A stretch of DNA of 64,000 nucleotides, taken from assembly GCF_024347495.1 (NCBI RefSeq), contig NZ_AP025490.1, positions 3,224,001-3,288,000 of the forward strand, in the 5' to 3' direction. The position numbers and the translations under genes are program-made. This DNA comes from Vibrio gallaecicus. GTDB taxonomy: Bacteria; Pseudomonadota; Gammaproteobacteria; Enterobacterales; Vibrionaceae. This document shows, piece after piece, positions 34,417-44,125 of the stretch. The notes below the pieces were generated by a model. That model did not search any database, was not told the DNA's origin, and worked only from the letters and a program-made list of their open reading frames with translations. Position 1 is the first letter of the stretch; every line of letters begins with the position of its first letter.

Positions 34417-34450
34417 ACCTCGCGATAATGTAAGTACACCGCTTAAAAAG

Positions 34451-34481
34451 AAAAGGGAGCCACCAAACTGCTCCCTTTTTA
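34451..34481 (+). terminator. Terminator after dsbA
   Basis: AAAAGGGAGC and GCTCCCTTTT pair around a 9-base loop, followed by T. Confidence 0.88.
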
Positions 34482-34661
34482 GATCCTTATCCTAAAACTG
34501 AGTCAGGGCCATATTGAGCCATTTAATGCTGGTCACCGCCAATGTCTCATTATAGAGTCTCAAAGGTATTCTAAATGTAAAAAACAGTGAACCATTTTGT
34601 TACTGTGACCTCTATAAACACTACGTGTTATCACTAATCATTCGGTCAAGGAGAATCACGA

Positions 34662-35618
34662 GTGAAACTAAAATACACAATCCTAGCGACGAGTATAATG
34701 GCAATGCCAGCACTTGCTCAGCTTTCTGATGAAGCAGGATTCAGCGGAGAAATTTCTCTCAACGCCGGCATGGCTTCCTCAACATCAAACTTCAACACTG
34801 ATGGCGATAAAAACTTAACATCAGTCAATCAAAGTGCCTCTGAAGAAAGCACTTTTCTTGTCGCTCCTCTCGGTAATATCGCTTATACCTTCGGTGAGCA
34901 ACTCAATCAGCAAGTTTATACCGGTACCACCCGTGATGATGTTGCTACAGGTACTGTTGTGCTCGAAGTTGGTTATAAGTATCAATTAGAGTCAGGTATG
35001 GTGATCGATGCGTCTTTCTTGCCAACCATCATGTCTGGAGAAACTTGGGCTGACCCTTATTTAACAACCGGCCCAAGAACAGAAACAGATGAAACTGGTA
35101 ATGCATTCCGATTAAAACTAGAGAGTATCGCTGGTTCCAATTTCAGCCTTGATATGGCTTATGCAACCAAAGATGTAGAAAATGACGCTATTACTTTTGA
35201 TGAATTAAAGCGCGATGCCGATACTGTTTACCTCAAAGGGCAATATCGACAACCTTTAAATAGAACGACCCTTTTGCTTCCTTCTATCACTTACCAATCC
35301 ACATCTGCGGATGGTAAGGCAAGCTCGTTTGAAGAAATAGGCGCTGAAGTCAGCTTATTTAAAGCGATTAACCGCCATAAATTAGCATTAACTGCGGGCT
35401 ATAGCCGTAGAAGCTATGATGCTACGAATCCTATTTACGACAAGACACGCAGTGATAATAAATACAATTTATTTGCGGCTTATGAGTACGATAACTTTAT
35501 GGATTGGGAAAATTGGGCTTTCATTTCATTAGCAGGTTATGGCACAAGCCAATCAAACATTACCTTCTATGATGAATCGGAATACCTAGTCTCTGTTGGT
35601 ATCAACTACAAGTTCTAA
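34662..35618 (+). CDS. DUF2860 family predicted outer-membrane protein
   Basis: A 318-residue protein starting at GTG 34662, preceded by AAGGAG at 8 bases. A signal peptide (about residues 1-19, ending MAMPALA) is followed by a beta-rich chain with alternating hydrophobic strands. The C-terminus YLVSVGINYKF ends in aromatic phenylalanine, the sorting signature of outer-membrane beta-barrels. I recognise it as the DUF2860 family seen mainly in Vibrionaceae; function unknown. It is a single-gene unit with its own 180-base upstream region, between dsbA and comM. Confidence 0.82.
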   Translation: MKLKYTILATSIMAMPALAQLSDEAGFSGEISLNAGMASSTSNFNTDGDKNLTSVNQSASEESTFLVAPLGNIAYTFGEQLNQQVYTGTTRDDVATGTVVLEVGYKYQLESGMVIDASFLPTIMSGETWADPYLTTGPRTETDETGNAFRLKLESIAGSNFSLDMAYATKDVENDAITFDELKRDADTVYLKGQYRQPLNRTTLLLPSITYQSTSADGKASSFEEIGAEVSLFKAINRHKLALTAGYSRRSYDATNPIYDKTRSDNKYNLFAAYEYDNFMDWENWAFISLAGYGTSQSNITFYDESEYLVSVGINYKF

Positions 35619-35657
35619 GCCCTAATTAAGGTAGTTCAGTCTTGATATAAATCATTG

Positions 35658-35690
35658 CGATTAAAGCCTAGCTCTACCAGGCTTTAATCG
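35658..35690. terminator. Hairpin between convergent DUF2860 gene and comM
   Basis: CGATTAAAGCCT and AGGCTTTAATCG are perfect 12-base inverted copies around a 9-base loop. A CTCTTT tail follows on the plus side. It probably ends transcription from both convergent genes. Confidence 0.65.
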
Positions 35691-35697
35691 CTCTTTA

Positions 35698-37221
35698 TCA
35701 AACAGACTGCGCCGTTAACTGTTTCAATAATCTATCCATAGCGCGGTATCCCAACGCTTCAGCTAAATGTTTCTTTTCAATATCAATACACCCTTCCAAA
35801 TCAGCAATGGTTCTCGCCACTTTGATGATTCGATGATATGCCCGAATAGATAAACCTAAACGATGCAAAGCACTTTCTAGAAACTCAGCATCACAGAGCT
35901 GTAAGGGACAATATTTATCAATTTCACGGCTACCCAGTAATGCATTAGACTTATTACTGCGCTTCATCATTAATTCTCTTGCTAACGCCACTCTTTTTCT
36001 CACAACCTCTGTGGTTTCACCTCTATCTCCACCTTCCGCGAGCATTCCTTTAGGCAGCAATGGAATTTCTAATGACATATCAAAACGATCCAACAATGGT
36101 CCTGACAGTTTATTCAAATAGCGTAAAATGATCTGCGGATTTGCTCTGGTTTGATTCCCCTCATAGTATCCAGTAGGGCTGGGGTTTAATGCGCCTACCA
36201 ATTGAAACCGAGCAGGGAATCGAGTCTTACCTGCCGCTCTCGAAATAATAATTTCACCAGACTCTAATGGCTCTCTTAAAGAGTCGAGAACTTTCCTGTC
36301 AAATTCAGGCATCTCATCTAAAAATAACAACCCATTATGAGCCAAAGATATTTCACCAGGTCTTGGGATAGAACCGCCTCCTACCAAGGCAGCCATAGAA
36401 CTAGAGTGGTGCGGAGATCGAAATGGTCGTTTTTTCCAATTATGCTGATTAATTTCTTGCTGAGTTAATGAAGCAACAGAAGCAGTTTCTAGCGCTTCTT
36501 GATCATTCATTTGAGGTAATAAGTCACATAGCCGGGAAGCAAGCATGGTTTTGCCTGTACCGGGAGGACCAAGAAAAAGTAAATTATGATTACCTGCTGC
36601 CGCAATTTCTAAGGCGCGCTTTCCTTGCTGCTGACCGATAATATCTTGCAAGTCTCGTGAAGATATATCATCTAACATCATTTGAGCGGTTTGATGCAAA
36701 CCTAAAGCTTGTTGACCACATATATCAGCACAAACTTCCAATAAACTTTGTGCAGACTTGTGCTGCCCTTTACCAACTAAGGCGGCTTGATCGCCATTGG
36801 CATGAGGAACGACTAAGACACGTTGAACTTTATCCGCCGCCAAAGTAGCAGGAAGGACGCCTTTAACGGGTCTTAATTCCCCTGATAACGCAAGTTCTCC
36901 AATAAACTCTGAATCTGCTAAAGTCGAATGGGGCAGCTGATCAGAAGCAACCAAAATCCCTAATGCGATAGGTAAATCAAACCGTCCGCCTTCTTTCGGT
37001 AAATCGGCAGGAGCGAGGTTAACAGTGATCCGCTTAGCCGGAAACTCAAAGCGCGAGTTTATGATTGCACTTCTTACTCTGTCTTTAGCCTCTCGAACGG
37101 TAGTTTCAGGCAGACCGACCAAAGTAAAACCTGGCATACCATTGCTAATATGCACCTCAACCGTCACTTCTGGTGCTTCCACCCCAACACTTGCTCGACT
37201 ATGAATTATCGCGAGACCCAT
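35698..37221 (-). CDS. comM: Competence protein ComM (YifB AAA+ helicase)
   Basis: Hexameric AAA+ DNA helicase that promotes branch migration during integration of transformed DNA. The 507-residue protein has an N-terminal Lon-like fold (residues 1 to about 170), Walker A GPPGTGKT (218-225), Walker B NGLLFLDEMPEF, arginine-finger region RFDMSLEIPLLP and a C-terminal Mg-chelatase domain. It diverges from the ilv operon, as yifB does from ilvLG in E. coli. dprA is the other transformation gene in the window. Confidence 0.96.
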   Translation of the reverse strand: MGLAIIHSRASVGVEAPEVTVEVHISNGMPGFTLVGLPETTVREAKDRVRSAIINSRFEFPAKRITVNLAPADLPKEGGRFDLPIALGILVASDQLPHSTLADSEFIGELALSGELRPVKGVLPATLAADKVQRVLVVPHANGDQAALVGKGQHKSAQSLLEVCADICGQQALGLHQTAQMMLDDISSRDLQDIIGQQQGKRALEIAAAGNHNLLFLGPPGTGKTMLASRLCDLLPQMNDQEALETASVASLTQQEINQHNWKKRPFRSPHHSSSMAALVGGGSIPRPGEISLAHNGLLFLDEMPEFDRKVLDSLREPLESGEIIISRAAGKTRFPARFQLVGALNPSPTGYYEGNQTRANPQIILRYLNKLSGPLLDRFDMSLEIPLLPKGMLAEGGDRGETTEVVRKRVALARELMMKRSNKSNALLGSREIDKYCPLQLCDAEFLESALHRLGLSIRAYHRIIKVARTIADLEGCIDIEKKHLAEALGYRAMDRLLKQLTAQSV

Positions 37222-37343
37222 ACAATTCCTTTGTTATTGATTTAAAAGTATTCACTCTGATATTCATTGATGATCAAAGCTATAGAGATGTTATATAGCG
37301 TGGTGGAATGCTGTGTTCATGTGAAAAAAGAATGACATTTTGC

Positions 37344-37371
37344 TTGTCATACAGCAGATTTGTGTGATAAC
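37344..37371 (+). promoter_or_regulatory. Candidate ilvL promoter
   Basis: TTGTCA (37344-37349), a 16-bp spacer and GATAAC (37366-37371) with an extended -10 TGT. It lies 53 bases upstream of the ilvL start. Called from pattern alone. Confidence 0.5.
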
Positions 37372-37423
37372 ACTAGAGATGTAGACCTTCACATAAGACA
37401 ATAAAAGATAGAACAAACAATTT

Positions 37424-37513
37424 ATGACATTTAACGCTCGCATTTACGCACTGATTAACCTGGTCATCGTAGTCATTATTAAGACTACGCGGGGGCGAGT
37501 GGCTAGAAGGTAA
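37424..37513 (+). CDS. ilvL: ilv operon leader peptide IlvL
   Basis: A 29-residue leader peptide, MTFNARIYALINLVIVVIIK followed by nine more residues. It carries five Ile, four Val and two Leu codons, concentrated at residues 10-19. Ribosome stalling here when branched-chain aminoacyl-tRNAs are scarce would control the downstream attenuator. It is much shorter in homopolymeric Ile/Val runs than I expect from E. coli IlvL, but its position before an attenuator and ilvG makes the assignment clear. Confidence 0.9.
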   Translation: MTFNARIYALINLVIVVIIKTTRGRVARR

Positions 37514-37559
37514 CCACAAATTTTAAAAACCCCCGCACTGAAAAGTCCGGGGGTTTTTT
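37468..37559 (+). promoter_or_regulatory. ilv attenuator
   Basis: Three competing structures are visible. A protector/pause hairpin is CGTAGTC/GACTACG (37468-37474/37483-37489). A terminator hairpin is CCCCCG-CACTGAAAAGTC-CGGGGG (37530-37553) followed by six T. An antiterminator pairs GCGGGGG (37489-37495) with CCCCCGC (37530-37536), using the left arm of the terminator. The first arm lies over the Ile/Val codons of ilvL, the classical amino-acid attenuation design. Confidence 0.9.
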
Positions 37560-37690
37560 GTAATTTATATATTTGATTTTTTATTTTGAAGCATTTTCGG
37601 CTATGCCGTTAGACAGGAAGAATGGGAGCACAAGATGTGCAATGAAAAAGCAAAAAGTTACCAAAGCACAGGTAATTCGGAGGATTTACG

Positions 37691-39337
37691 ATGAAAGGCG
37701 CAGAACTGGTCGTATCCGCATTAAAACAACAAGGAATTAAAACCGTTTTTGGCTATCCAGGTGGCGCAATTATGCCTATCTATGATGCTCTATACGACGG
37801 TGGAGTTGAGCATATTCTTTGCCGCCATGAACAAGGTGCCGCTATGGCTGCCATCGGCATGGCTCGGGCAACACAAGATGTAGCAGTATGCATGGCAACC
37901 TCTGGACCTGGTGCAACCAACCTAGTAACAGGTTTGGCTGATGCTTTCATGGACTCAATCCCTCTTGTTGCTATCACAGGTCAAGTCGCAAGTACTCACA
38001 TTGGTACTGATGCATTCCAAGAAATGGATGTGATTGGTATGTCTTTGTCTTGTACCAAGCATAGCTACCTAGTCACTGACATTGAAGATTTAGCACCAAC
38101 ACTGGCAGAGGCTTTTGAAGTAGCCAAAGCGGGTCGTCCTGGTCCGGTCATTGTTGATATAGCAAAAGATGTTCAGCTTGCTCAAACTCCTGTAGAAGTT
38201 CTTCCTGAATTTACACCACCAGCGCTTCCAGTTGCCCCACAAGAAGCGATTGATGCCGCTCAACACCTTCTTTCTCAAGCCACTCGCCCTGTACTCTATG
38301 TCGGCGGTGGCGTTCAATTAGCGAAAGCCACTGAATCTGTTCGTGAATTTTTACGTTTAAACCCTATGCCAGCAGTCAGCACCTTGAAAGGCTTAGGCAC
38401 GATTGAACGTGATGACCCTCATTACCTCGGAATGCTAGGCATGCACGGCACGAAAGCCGCAAACCTTGTTGTTCAAGAAAGTGACCTTTTGATTGTAGTT
38501 GGCGCTCGCTTTGATGACCGAGTAACCGGCAAGCTTGATACTTTTGCTCCCCTCGCAAAAGTTATCCATATCGATATTGATGCAGCTGAATTAGGTAAGC
38601 TTCGTCATGCTAATGCCCCTGTTCGAGGCGACATCAATAAAGTGCTACCTCAGCTAGAGCTGGCACAAGATATTTCGTCTTGGGTGCATCACTCTGAAGG
38701 CTTACGTAGCTCGTTCAAATGGCGCTACGATCACCCTGGCGACTTAATCTTTGCTCCTAAGTTACTAAAGCAGCTGTCTGACATGATGCCAGAAAGCTCA
38801 ATAGTTTCGACGGATGTTGGTCAACACCAAATGTGGGCAGCTCAACATATTCAGCCTCGCGATCCTCAAAACTTTATCACCTCTGCAGGTTTAGGCACGA
38901 TGGGCTTTGGTTTACCAGCTGCGATGGGCGCATCCGTTGGTCGTCCAGATGACCAATCAATCCTAATCTCAGGTGATGGTTCGTTCATGATGAACGTACA
39001 AGAACTTGGCACGCTGAAACGCCGCCAAATTCCTGTAAAAATGGTACTACTGAATAACTCACGTTTAGGCATGGTTCGCCAATGGCAATCACTGTTTTTT
39101 GATGGCCGCCACAGTGAGACAATTTTGGATGATAACCCTGACTTCGTCATGCTTGCGAAAGCATTTGATATCCCTGGGAAAACCATCACACGTAAAGAAG
39201 AAGTTGAGCCAGCATTGAAAGAAATGTTGGAAAGTAAAACTGCCTACTTACTTCATGTATTGATCGATGAAGAAGAAAACGTATGGCCTCTTGTACCGCC
39301 AGGTGCATCGAACAGTGATATGTTGGAGAACACATAA
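37691..39337 (+). CDS. ilvG: Acetolactate synthase II large subunit IlvG (intact)
   Basis: TPP-dependent condensation of pyruvate to acetolactate or acetohydroxybutyrate for Val/Leu/Ile synthesis. The 548-residue reading frame is uninterrupted, unlike the frameshifted ilvG of E. coli K-12. Seen: [13 protein letters not shown], the TPP-activating glutamate in [11 protein letters not shown], and the metal/TPP site [18 protein letters not shown] with [15 protein letters not shown] site precedes the ATG. It is followed 1 nt later by ilvM. Confidence 0.97.
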   Translation: MKGAELVVSALKQQGIKTVFGYPGGAIMPIYDALYDGGVEHILCRHEQGAAMAAIGMARATQDVAVCMATSGPGATNLVTGLADAFMDSIPLVAITGQVASTHIGTDAFQEMDVIGMSLSCTKHSYLVTDIEDLAPTLAEAFEVAKAGRPGPVIVDIAKDVQLAQTPVEVLPEFTPPALPVAPQEAIDAAQHLLSQATRPVLYVGGGVQLAKATESVREFLRLNPMPAVSTLKGLGTIERDDPHYLGMLGMHGTKAANLVVQESDLLIVVGARFDDRVTGKLDTFAPLAKVIHIDIDAAELGKLRHANAPVRGDINKVLPQLELAQDISSWVHHSEGLRSSFKWRYDHPGDLIFAPKLLKQLSDMMPESSIVSTDVGQHQMWAAQHIQPRDPQNFITSAGLGTMGFGLPAAMGASVGRPDDQSILISGDGSFMMNVQELGTLKRRQIPVKMVLLNNSRLGMVRQWQSLFFDGRHSETILDDNPDFVMLAKAFDIPGKTITRKEEVEPALKEMLESKTAYLLHVLIDEEENVWPLVPPGASNSDMLENT

Positions 39338-39338
39338 C

Positions 39339-39623
39339 ATGGAAAGATATTTATTAGATATTAAGGCTGATGATAAGCCAGTACTGTTGGAACGTGTTCT
39401 TCGAGTTATTCGTCACCGTGGCTTTATTGTTAAGCAAGTAGCAGGAACACAAAACCATGAAAGCAAAGTCGCGAGCGTTGAAATTATTGTCGACAGTGAC
39501 CGCCCGATTTCTTTCTTAGTTAATCAAATTGAAAAGCTATGGGACGTGCGTACCGTTGATGTCATTACCATTAGCCGTAATGAGCTACCAAACAACAACC
39601 TCCAACAAAAAATTAGTGCATAA
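39339..39623 (+). CDS. ilvM: Acetolactate synthase II small subunit IlvM
   Basis: ACT-domain regulatory subunit of 94 residues beginning MERYLLDIKADDKPVLLERV. The start at 39339 lies 1 nt after the ilvG stop, with TTGGAG upstream inside ilvG; the longer in-frame extension from 39267 overlaps ilvG and is rejected. The sequence is a single ACT domain (RHRGFIVKQVAG, followed by VEIIVDSDRPISFL). Confidence 0.95.
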   Translation: MERYLLDIKADDKPVLLERVLRVIRHRGFIVKQVAGTQNHESKVASVEIIVDSDRPISFLVNQIEKLWDVRTVDVITISRNELPNNNLQQKISA

Positions 39624-39634
39624 GGAAAGCAAGC

Positions 39635-40603
39635 ATGACAGCTAAAACAGCAGATTTTATTTGGTTTAATGGTGAATTGGTTCCATGGGCTGAAGCGAAC
39701 GTTCACGTTTTGACTCACGCTATGCACTACGGTACGTCAGTATTTGAAGGTGTTCGTTGTTACAACACACCAAAAGGTCCGGTTATTTTCCGTCACCCTG
39801 AACACGCACGCCGCCTAAAAGATTCAGCAAAAATTTATCGCTTCCCTATTCCATACACGGAAGAAGAAATCATGGAAGCAACGCGTGAAACATTACGCCA
39901 GAACAAACTTAAGTCTGCGTATATCCGCCCTCTAGGCTTTGTTGGTAATGTTGGGTTGGGTGTTTGCCCTCCTGAAAACACTGAAATGGATCTAATCATC
40001 GCCGCTTTCCCTTGGGGTTCTTACCTTGGTGAAGAAGCTTTAGAGAACGGTGTTGATGCCATGATTTCAAGTTGGAATCGCGCCGCTCCAAATACTATCC
40101 CTACAGCGGCTAAAGCTGGTGGTAACTACCTTTCTTCATTGCTAGTTGGTGGTGAAGCTCGTCGTCATGGTTACGATGAAGGTATTGCGCTAAGCGTTGA
40201 TGGCTACCTTTCTGAAGGTGCTGGCGAAAACATCTTTGTGATTCGTAACGGCGTACTTTCAACGCCACCAGCAACCAGTGCCATTCTTCCTGGTATCACT
40301 CGCGATACCATCATGACGCTTGCAAAAGACATGGGTTATGAGGTTCGTGAAGAAAACATTGCTCGAGAAGCATTATACCTTGCAGACGAAGTATTTATGA
40401 CTGGCACAGCGGCTGAAATTGTACCAGTACGCAGCGTAGATAAAATTACGGTAGGCGAAGGAAAACGAGGTCCTATTACAACTAAAGTTCAAGCGGCTTA
40501 CTTTGGTTTGTTTAATGGTACAACGGAAGATAAATGGGGCTGGTTAGATTATGTTTATCCAGAAAACCAAGCTAAAGACACTCAACAGCCAGCAGCCAAG
40601 TAA
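39635..40603 (+). CDS. ilvE: Branched-chain amino acid aminotransferase IlvE
   Basis: PLP-dependent class IV transaminase performing the last step of Ile, Val and Leu synthesis. The 322-residue protein has the PLP lysine K160 (in IPTAAKAGGNYL), HYGTSVFEGVR near the N-terminus and EGAGENIFVI in the cofactor site. It is slightly longer at the C-terminus than the E. coli enzyme (309). It is the third structural gene of the ilvGMEDA operon, 11 nt after ilvM. Confidence 0.97.
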   Translation: MTAKTADFIWFNGELVPWAEANVHVLTHAMHYGTSVFEGVRCYNTPKGPVIFRHPEHARRLKDSAKIYRFPIPYTEEEIMEATRETLRQNKLKSAYIRPLGFVGNVGLGVCPPENTEMDLIIAAFPWGSYLGEEALENGVDAMISSWNRAAPNTIPTAAKAGGNYLSSLLVGGEARRHGYDEGIALSVDGYLSEGAGENIFVIRNGVLSTPPATSAILPGITRDTIMTLAKDMGYEVREENIAREALYLADEVFMTGTAAEIVPVRSVDKITVGEGKRGPITTKVQAAYFGLFNGTTEDKWGWLDYVYPENQAKDTQQPAAK

Positions 40604-40622
40604 TTTATAAGGATTTAATGCA

Positions 40623-42464
40623 ATGCCTATCTATCGTTCAGCAACAACTACTCACGGACGCAACATGGCTGGTGCGCGCGCTTTATGGCGTGCAACTGGC
40701 GTAAAAGATGATGATTTCGGTAAGCCAATCATTGCCGTTGTAAACTCGTTCACACAGTTTGTACCTGGTCACGTTCACCTTAAAGATATGGGTCAACTGG
40801 TTGCGGGTGAAATCGAAAAAGCAGGCGGTATCGCCAAAGAATTCAATACCATCGCAGTGGATGATGGTATCGCAATGGGTCACGGCGGCATGCTGTACTC
40901 ACTGCCGTCACGCGAACTTATCGCAGACTCAGTTGAATACATGGTTAATGCGCACTGTGCGGATGCCATGGTTTGTATTTCAAACTGTGACAAAATCACT
41001 CCGGGAATGATGATGGCTGCAATGCGCCTTAATATCCCAGTGATCTTTGTTTCAGGTGGTCCAATGGAAGCGGGTAAAACTAAGCTTTCTGATCAAATAA
41101 TTAAACTCGATCTTGTTGATGCAATGATCCAAGGTGCCGATCCTACAATTTCAGATGAGCAAAGTGAGCAAGTTGAGCGTTCTGCATGTCCAACTTGTGG
41201 TTCATGTTCTGGCATGTTTACTGCGAACTCAATGAACTGCTTAACTGAAGCTCTTGGTCTATCTCAACCAGGTAATGGTTCTATGTTAGCAACGCACGCA
41301 GACCGCGAAGAGTTGTTTATCAATGCGGGTAAACGCATTGTTGATCTAACGAAACGTTACTACGAGCAAGATGACGAATCAGCACTTCCACGTAACATCG
41401 CTAATCGCGCGGCATTTGATAATGCAATGGCGCTTGATATTGCAATGGGTGGTTCAAGTAACACCGTACTTCACCTATTAGCGGCTGCTCAAGAAGGTGA
41501 GATTGACTTTGACATGAGCGATATCGATGAGATGTCACGCCGTGTTCCACACCTGTGTAAAGTTGCTCCTTCAACACCTAAATACCACATGGAAGATGTT
41601 CACCGTGCTGGTGGTGTAATGGCGATCCTTGGTGAGCTTGACCGTGCAGGTCTTCTTAATAACCAAACTCGTACTGTACTTGGCTTAAGCATGCAAGAAC
41701 AGTTGGCTCAATATGACATCATGCAAACAGAAGATGAAGCTGTGCTTAAGTTCTTCCGTGCAGGTCCTGCTGGTATTCGTACAACCAAAGCATTCTCACA
41801 GGATTGCCGCTGGGATCGTCTTGATGACGACCGTAAAGAAGGTTGTATCCGTACTAAAGAAAACGCATTCAGCCAAGAAGGTGGTCTAGCTGTTCTTTCG
41901 GGCAACATCGCTGTTGATGGATGTATCGTAAAGACTGCTGGTGTTGATGAAGAAAACCTTAAGTTCCAAGGTCCTGCGGTTGTTTTTGAAAGCCAAGATA
42001 CCGCTGTAGATGGGATCTTAGCTGGCAAAGTGAAAGCCGGCGAAGTCGTTGTCATTCGTTATGAAGGTCCTAAGGGTGGTCCGGGCATGCAAGAGATGCT
42101 TTACCCTACGACTTACCTGAAATCGATGGGACTTGGTAAATCTTGTGCGCTTCTAACAGACGGTCGTTTCTCTGGTGGTACATCTGGTCTATCGATTGGT
42201 CACGCCTCTCCTGAAGCGGCAAGTGGCGGTGTGATTGGTCTAGTTAACACTGGCGACATCATCACTATCGATATCCCAAACCGTTCAATCACCCTAGATA
42301 TTTCTGACGATGAGCTAGCAGCACGTCGTGCAAAACAAGATGAACTAGGTTGGAAGCCAGTTAACCGTCAACGTGAAGTGTCATTTGCACTAAAAGCTTA
42401 TGCAAGCATGGCAACCAGTGCAGATAAAGGCGCGGTACGTGATAAGTCCAAATTAGAGGGCTAG
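40623..42464 (+). CDS. ilvD: Dihydroxy-acid dehydratase IlvD
   Basis: Iron-sulfur enzyme dehydrating dihydroxy acids in Val/Ile synthesis. The 613-residue protein has cysteines C122 (in VCISNCDK) and C195 (in [11 protein letters not shown]) in the cluster-binding region, plus [16 protein letters not shown] and [11 protein letters not shown] motifs near the C-terminus. Length is close to the E. coli protein. It lies in the conserved ilvGMEDA order. Confidence 0.97.
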   Translation: MPIYRSATTTHGRNMAGARALWRATGVKDDDFGKPIIAVVNSFTQFVPGHVHLKDMGQLVAGEIEKAGGIAKEFNTIAVDDGIAMGHGGMLYSLPSRELIADSVEYMVNAHCADAMVCISNCDKITPGMMMAAMRLNIPVIFVSGGPMEAGKTKLSDQIIKLDLVDAMIQGADPTISDEQSEQVERSACPTCGSCSGMFTANSMNCLTEALGLSQPGNGSMLATHADREELFINAGKRIVDLTKRYYEQDDESALPRNIANRAAFDNAMALDIAMGGSSNTVLHLLAAAQEGEIDFDMSDIDEMSRRVPHLCKVAPSTPKYHMEDVHRAGGVMAILGELDRAGLLNNQTRTVLGLSMQEQLAQYDIMQTEDEAVLKFFRAGPAGIRTTKAFSQDCRWDRLDDDRKEGCIRTKENAFSQEGGLAVLSGNIAVDGCIVKTAGVDEENLKFQGPAVVFESQDTAVDGILAGKVKAGEVVVIRYEGPKGGPGMQEMLYPTTYLKSMGLGKSCALLTDGRFSGGTSGLSIGHASPEAASGGVIGLVNTGDIITIDIPNRSITLDISDDELAARRAKQDELGWKPVNRQREVSFALKAYASMATSADKGAVRDKSKLEG

Positions 42465-42467
42465 CCA

Positions 42468-44015
42468 ATGACCGACGCTTTCCCTAAAAAGGAGCTCAAA
42501 CAAACTGGTGCAGATTATCTGCGCCAGATCTTACGCGCTCCTGTCTATGAAGCAGCTATCGTGACACCTCTTCAAGAGATGCCACGTTTAGCGGCTCGTA
42601 TAGGTAACCAAGTCCAGATAAAGCGTGAAGATCGCCAGCCTGTGCACTCGTTTAAATTACGTGGCGCTTACAACATGGTTTCGAGCTTATCTGATGAGCA
42701 AAAATCGGCTGGCGTGATTGCAGCATCAGCAGGCAATCATGCTCAAGGTATGGCGTTATCCGGCACAAAACTGGGGATTCAAACCACGATTGTAATGCCG
42801 AAAACGACGCCAGATATCAAAGTGGATGCGGTTCGCAGCTTTGGTGGTAATGTCGTTTTACACGGCAATAACTTTGATGAAGCAAAAGCCGAAGCTGAAC
42901 GTTTATCTGAATTGCATGGCTACACGTTTGTTCCTCCTTTCGATCACCCTCTAGTGATCGCAGGGCAAGGTACAATCGGTATGGAGATGCTTCAACAAAA
43001 TGGGCACCTGGATTACATTTTTGTGCCCGTTGGCGGTGGCGGTTTGGCGGCTGGGGTTGCTGTTCTTATTAAGCAATTAATGCCAGAAATTAAAGTCATT
43101 GCGGTTGAACCTGAAGACTCTTCATGCCTAAAAGCAGCATTAGATGCTGGTGAACCTGTCGTTTTAGACCAAGTCAGTATGTTTGCTGACGGTGTAGCGG
43201 TTAAGCGTATTGGTGAAGAGACATTCCGCCTTTGTCAGAAATACTTAGATGGACACATTGCGGTATCCAGCGATGAAATTTGTGCTGCCGTAAAAGATAT
43301 CTTCGAAGACACTCGTGCCATCGCAGAACCTTCTGGTGCACTTGCTTTAGCTGGTTTGAAAAAATTTGCAGAGCAACATCAACTAAAAGACAAACAGCTT
43401 AGTACTGTATTGTCAGGCGCAAATACCAACTTTCATGGGTTGCGTTATGTTTCTGAACGTTGTGAGCTTGGTGAAAAACGTGAAGGTTTACTGGCAGTGA
43501 CTATTCCAGAGCGCCAAGGGGCATTCTTAGAGTTCTGCAATATCATTGGTGGGCGAGCTGTCACTGAGTTTAACTATCGCTATAACGATGACAGCCTAGC
43601 GAATATTTTTGTCGGTGTACGCTTACAAGGCGGGCAAGAAGAGCTAGATGGTATCATTACCGATCTTCGCGATGGTGGATACCCAGTTGTTGATTTGTCT
43701 GATGATGAAATGGCAAAACTGCACGTTCGTTACATGATTGGCGGCAAACCCTCGAAACCAATAAAAGAACGATTATACAGTTTTGAATTTCCTGAATACC
43801 CTGGAGCATTATTAAAATTCTTAGATACTCTAGGTACGCACTGGAATATTAGCCTTTTCAATTACCGTAACCATGGTGCTGACTATGGTCGAGTGCTGTG
43901 TGGTTTTGAGCTGAGTGATGATGATTTGATCACTTTTTCTAGCCACTTACGTGAGTTAGGCTACCAATGTAAAGACGAAACCGATAACCCTTCTTATCAG
44001 TTCTTCCTGTCATAA
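42468..44015 (+). CDS. ilvA: Biosynthetic threonine deaminase IlvA
   Basis: PLP enzyme converting threonine to 2-oxobutyrate, the first committed step to isoleucine. The 515-residue protein has the Schiff-base lysine K63 in HSFKLRGAYNM, the phosphate-binding loop VGGGGLAAG, and two C-terminal ACT-like regulatory domains (about residues 335-510). These mark the allosteric biosynthetic form rather than catabolic TdcB. It starts 3 nt after ilvD. A terminator follows. ilvC is not in this window. Confidence 0.97.
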   Translation: MTDAFPKKELKQTGADYLRQILRAPVYEAAIVTPLQEMPRLAARIGNQVQIKREDRQPVHSFKLRGAYNMVSSLSDEQKSAGVIAASAGNHAQGMALSGTKLGIQTTIVMPKTTPDIKVDAVRSFGGNVVLHGNNFDEAKAEAERLSELHGYTFVPPFDHPLVIAGQGTIGMEMLQQNGHLDYIFVPVGGGGLAAGVAVLIKQLMPEIKVIAVEPEDSSCLKAALDAGEPVVLDQVSMFADGVAVKRIGEETFRLCQKYLDGHIAVSSDEICAAVKDIFEDTRAIAEPSGALALAGLKKFAEQHQLKDKQLSTVLSGANTNFHGLRYVSERCELGEKREGLLAVTIPERQGAFLEFCNIIGGRAVTEFNYRYNDDSLANIFVGVRLQGGQEELDGIITDLRDGGYPVVDLSDDEMAKLHVRYMIGGKPSKPIKERLYSFEFPEYPGALLKFLDTLGTHWNISLFNYRNHGADYGRVLCGFELSDDDLITFSSHLRELGYQCKDETDNPSYQFFLS

Positions 44016-44046
44016 TACTGGTCAATAAAATCTTTATAAGCATCCA

Positions 44047-44075
44047 AAAGAGCGAATTTATGTCGCTCTTTTTCT
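44047..44075 (+). terminator. Terminator of the ilv operon
   Basis: AAGAGCGA and TCGCTCTT pair around a 7-base loop, with T-runs on the plus side and A on the other. It may also serve convergent punR. Confidence 0.88.
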
Positions 44076-44125
44076 TTTTGTGTGCTCTTTCGTTTAACTG
44101 ATTTTTATGGATAACGCTTCTTACT

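Noticed and set aside
37691..39337. Possible frameshift in ilvG as in E. coli K-12
   Set aside because: The frame is continuous over 548 residues with all expected motifs.
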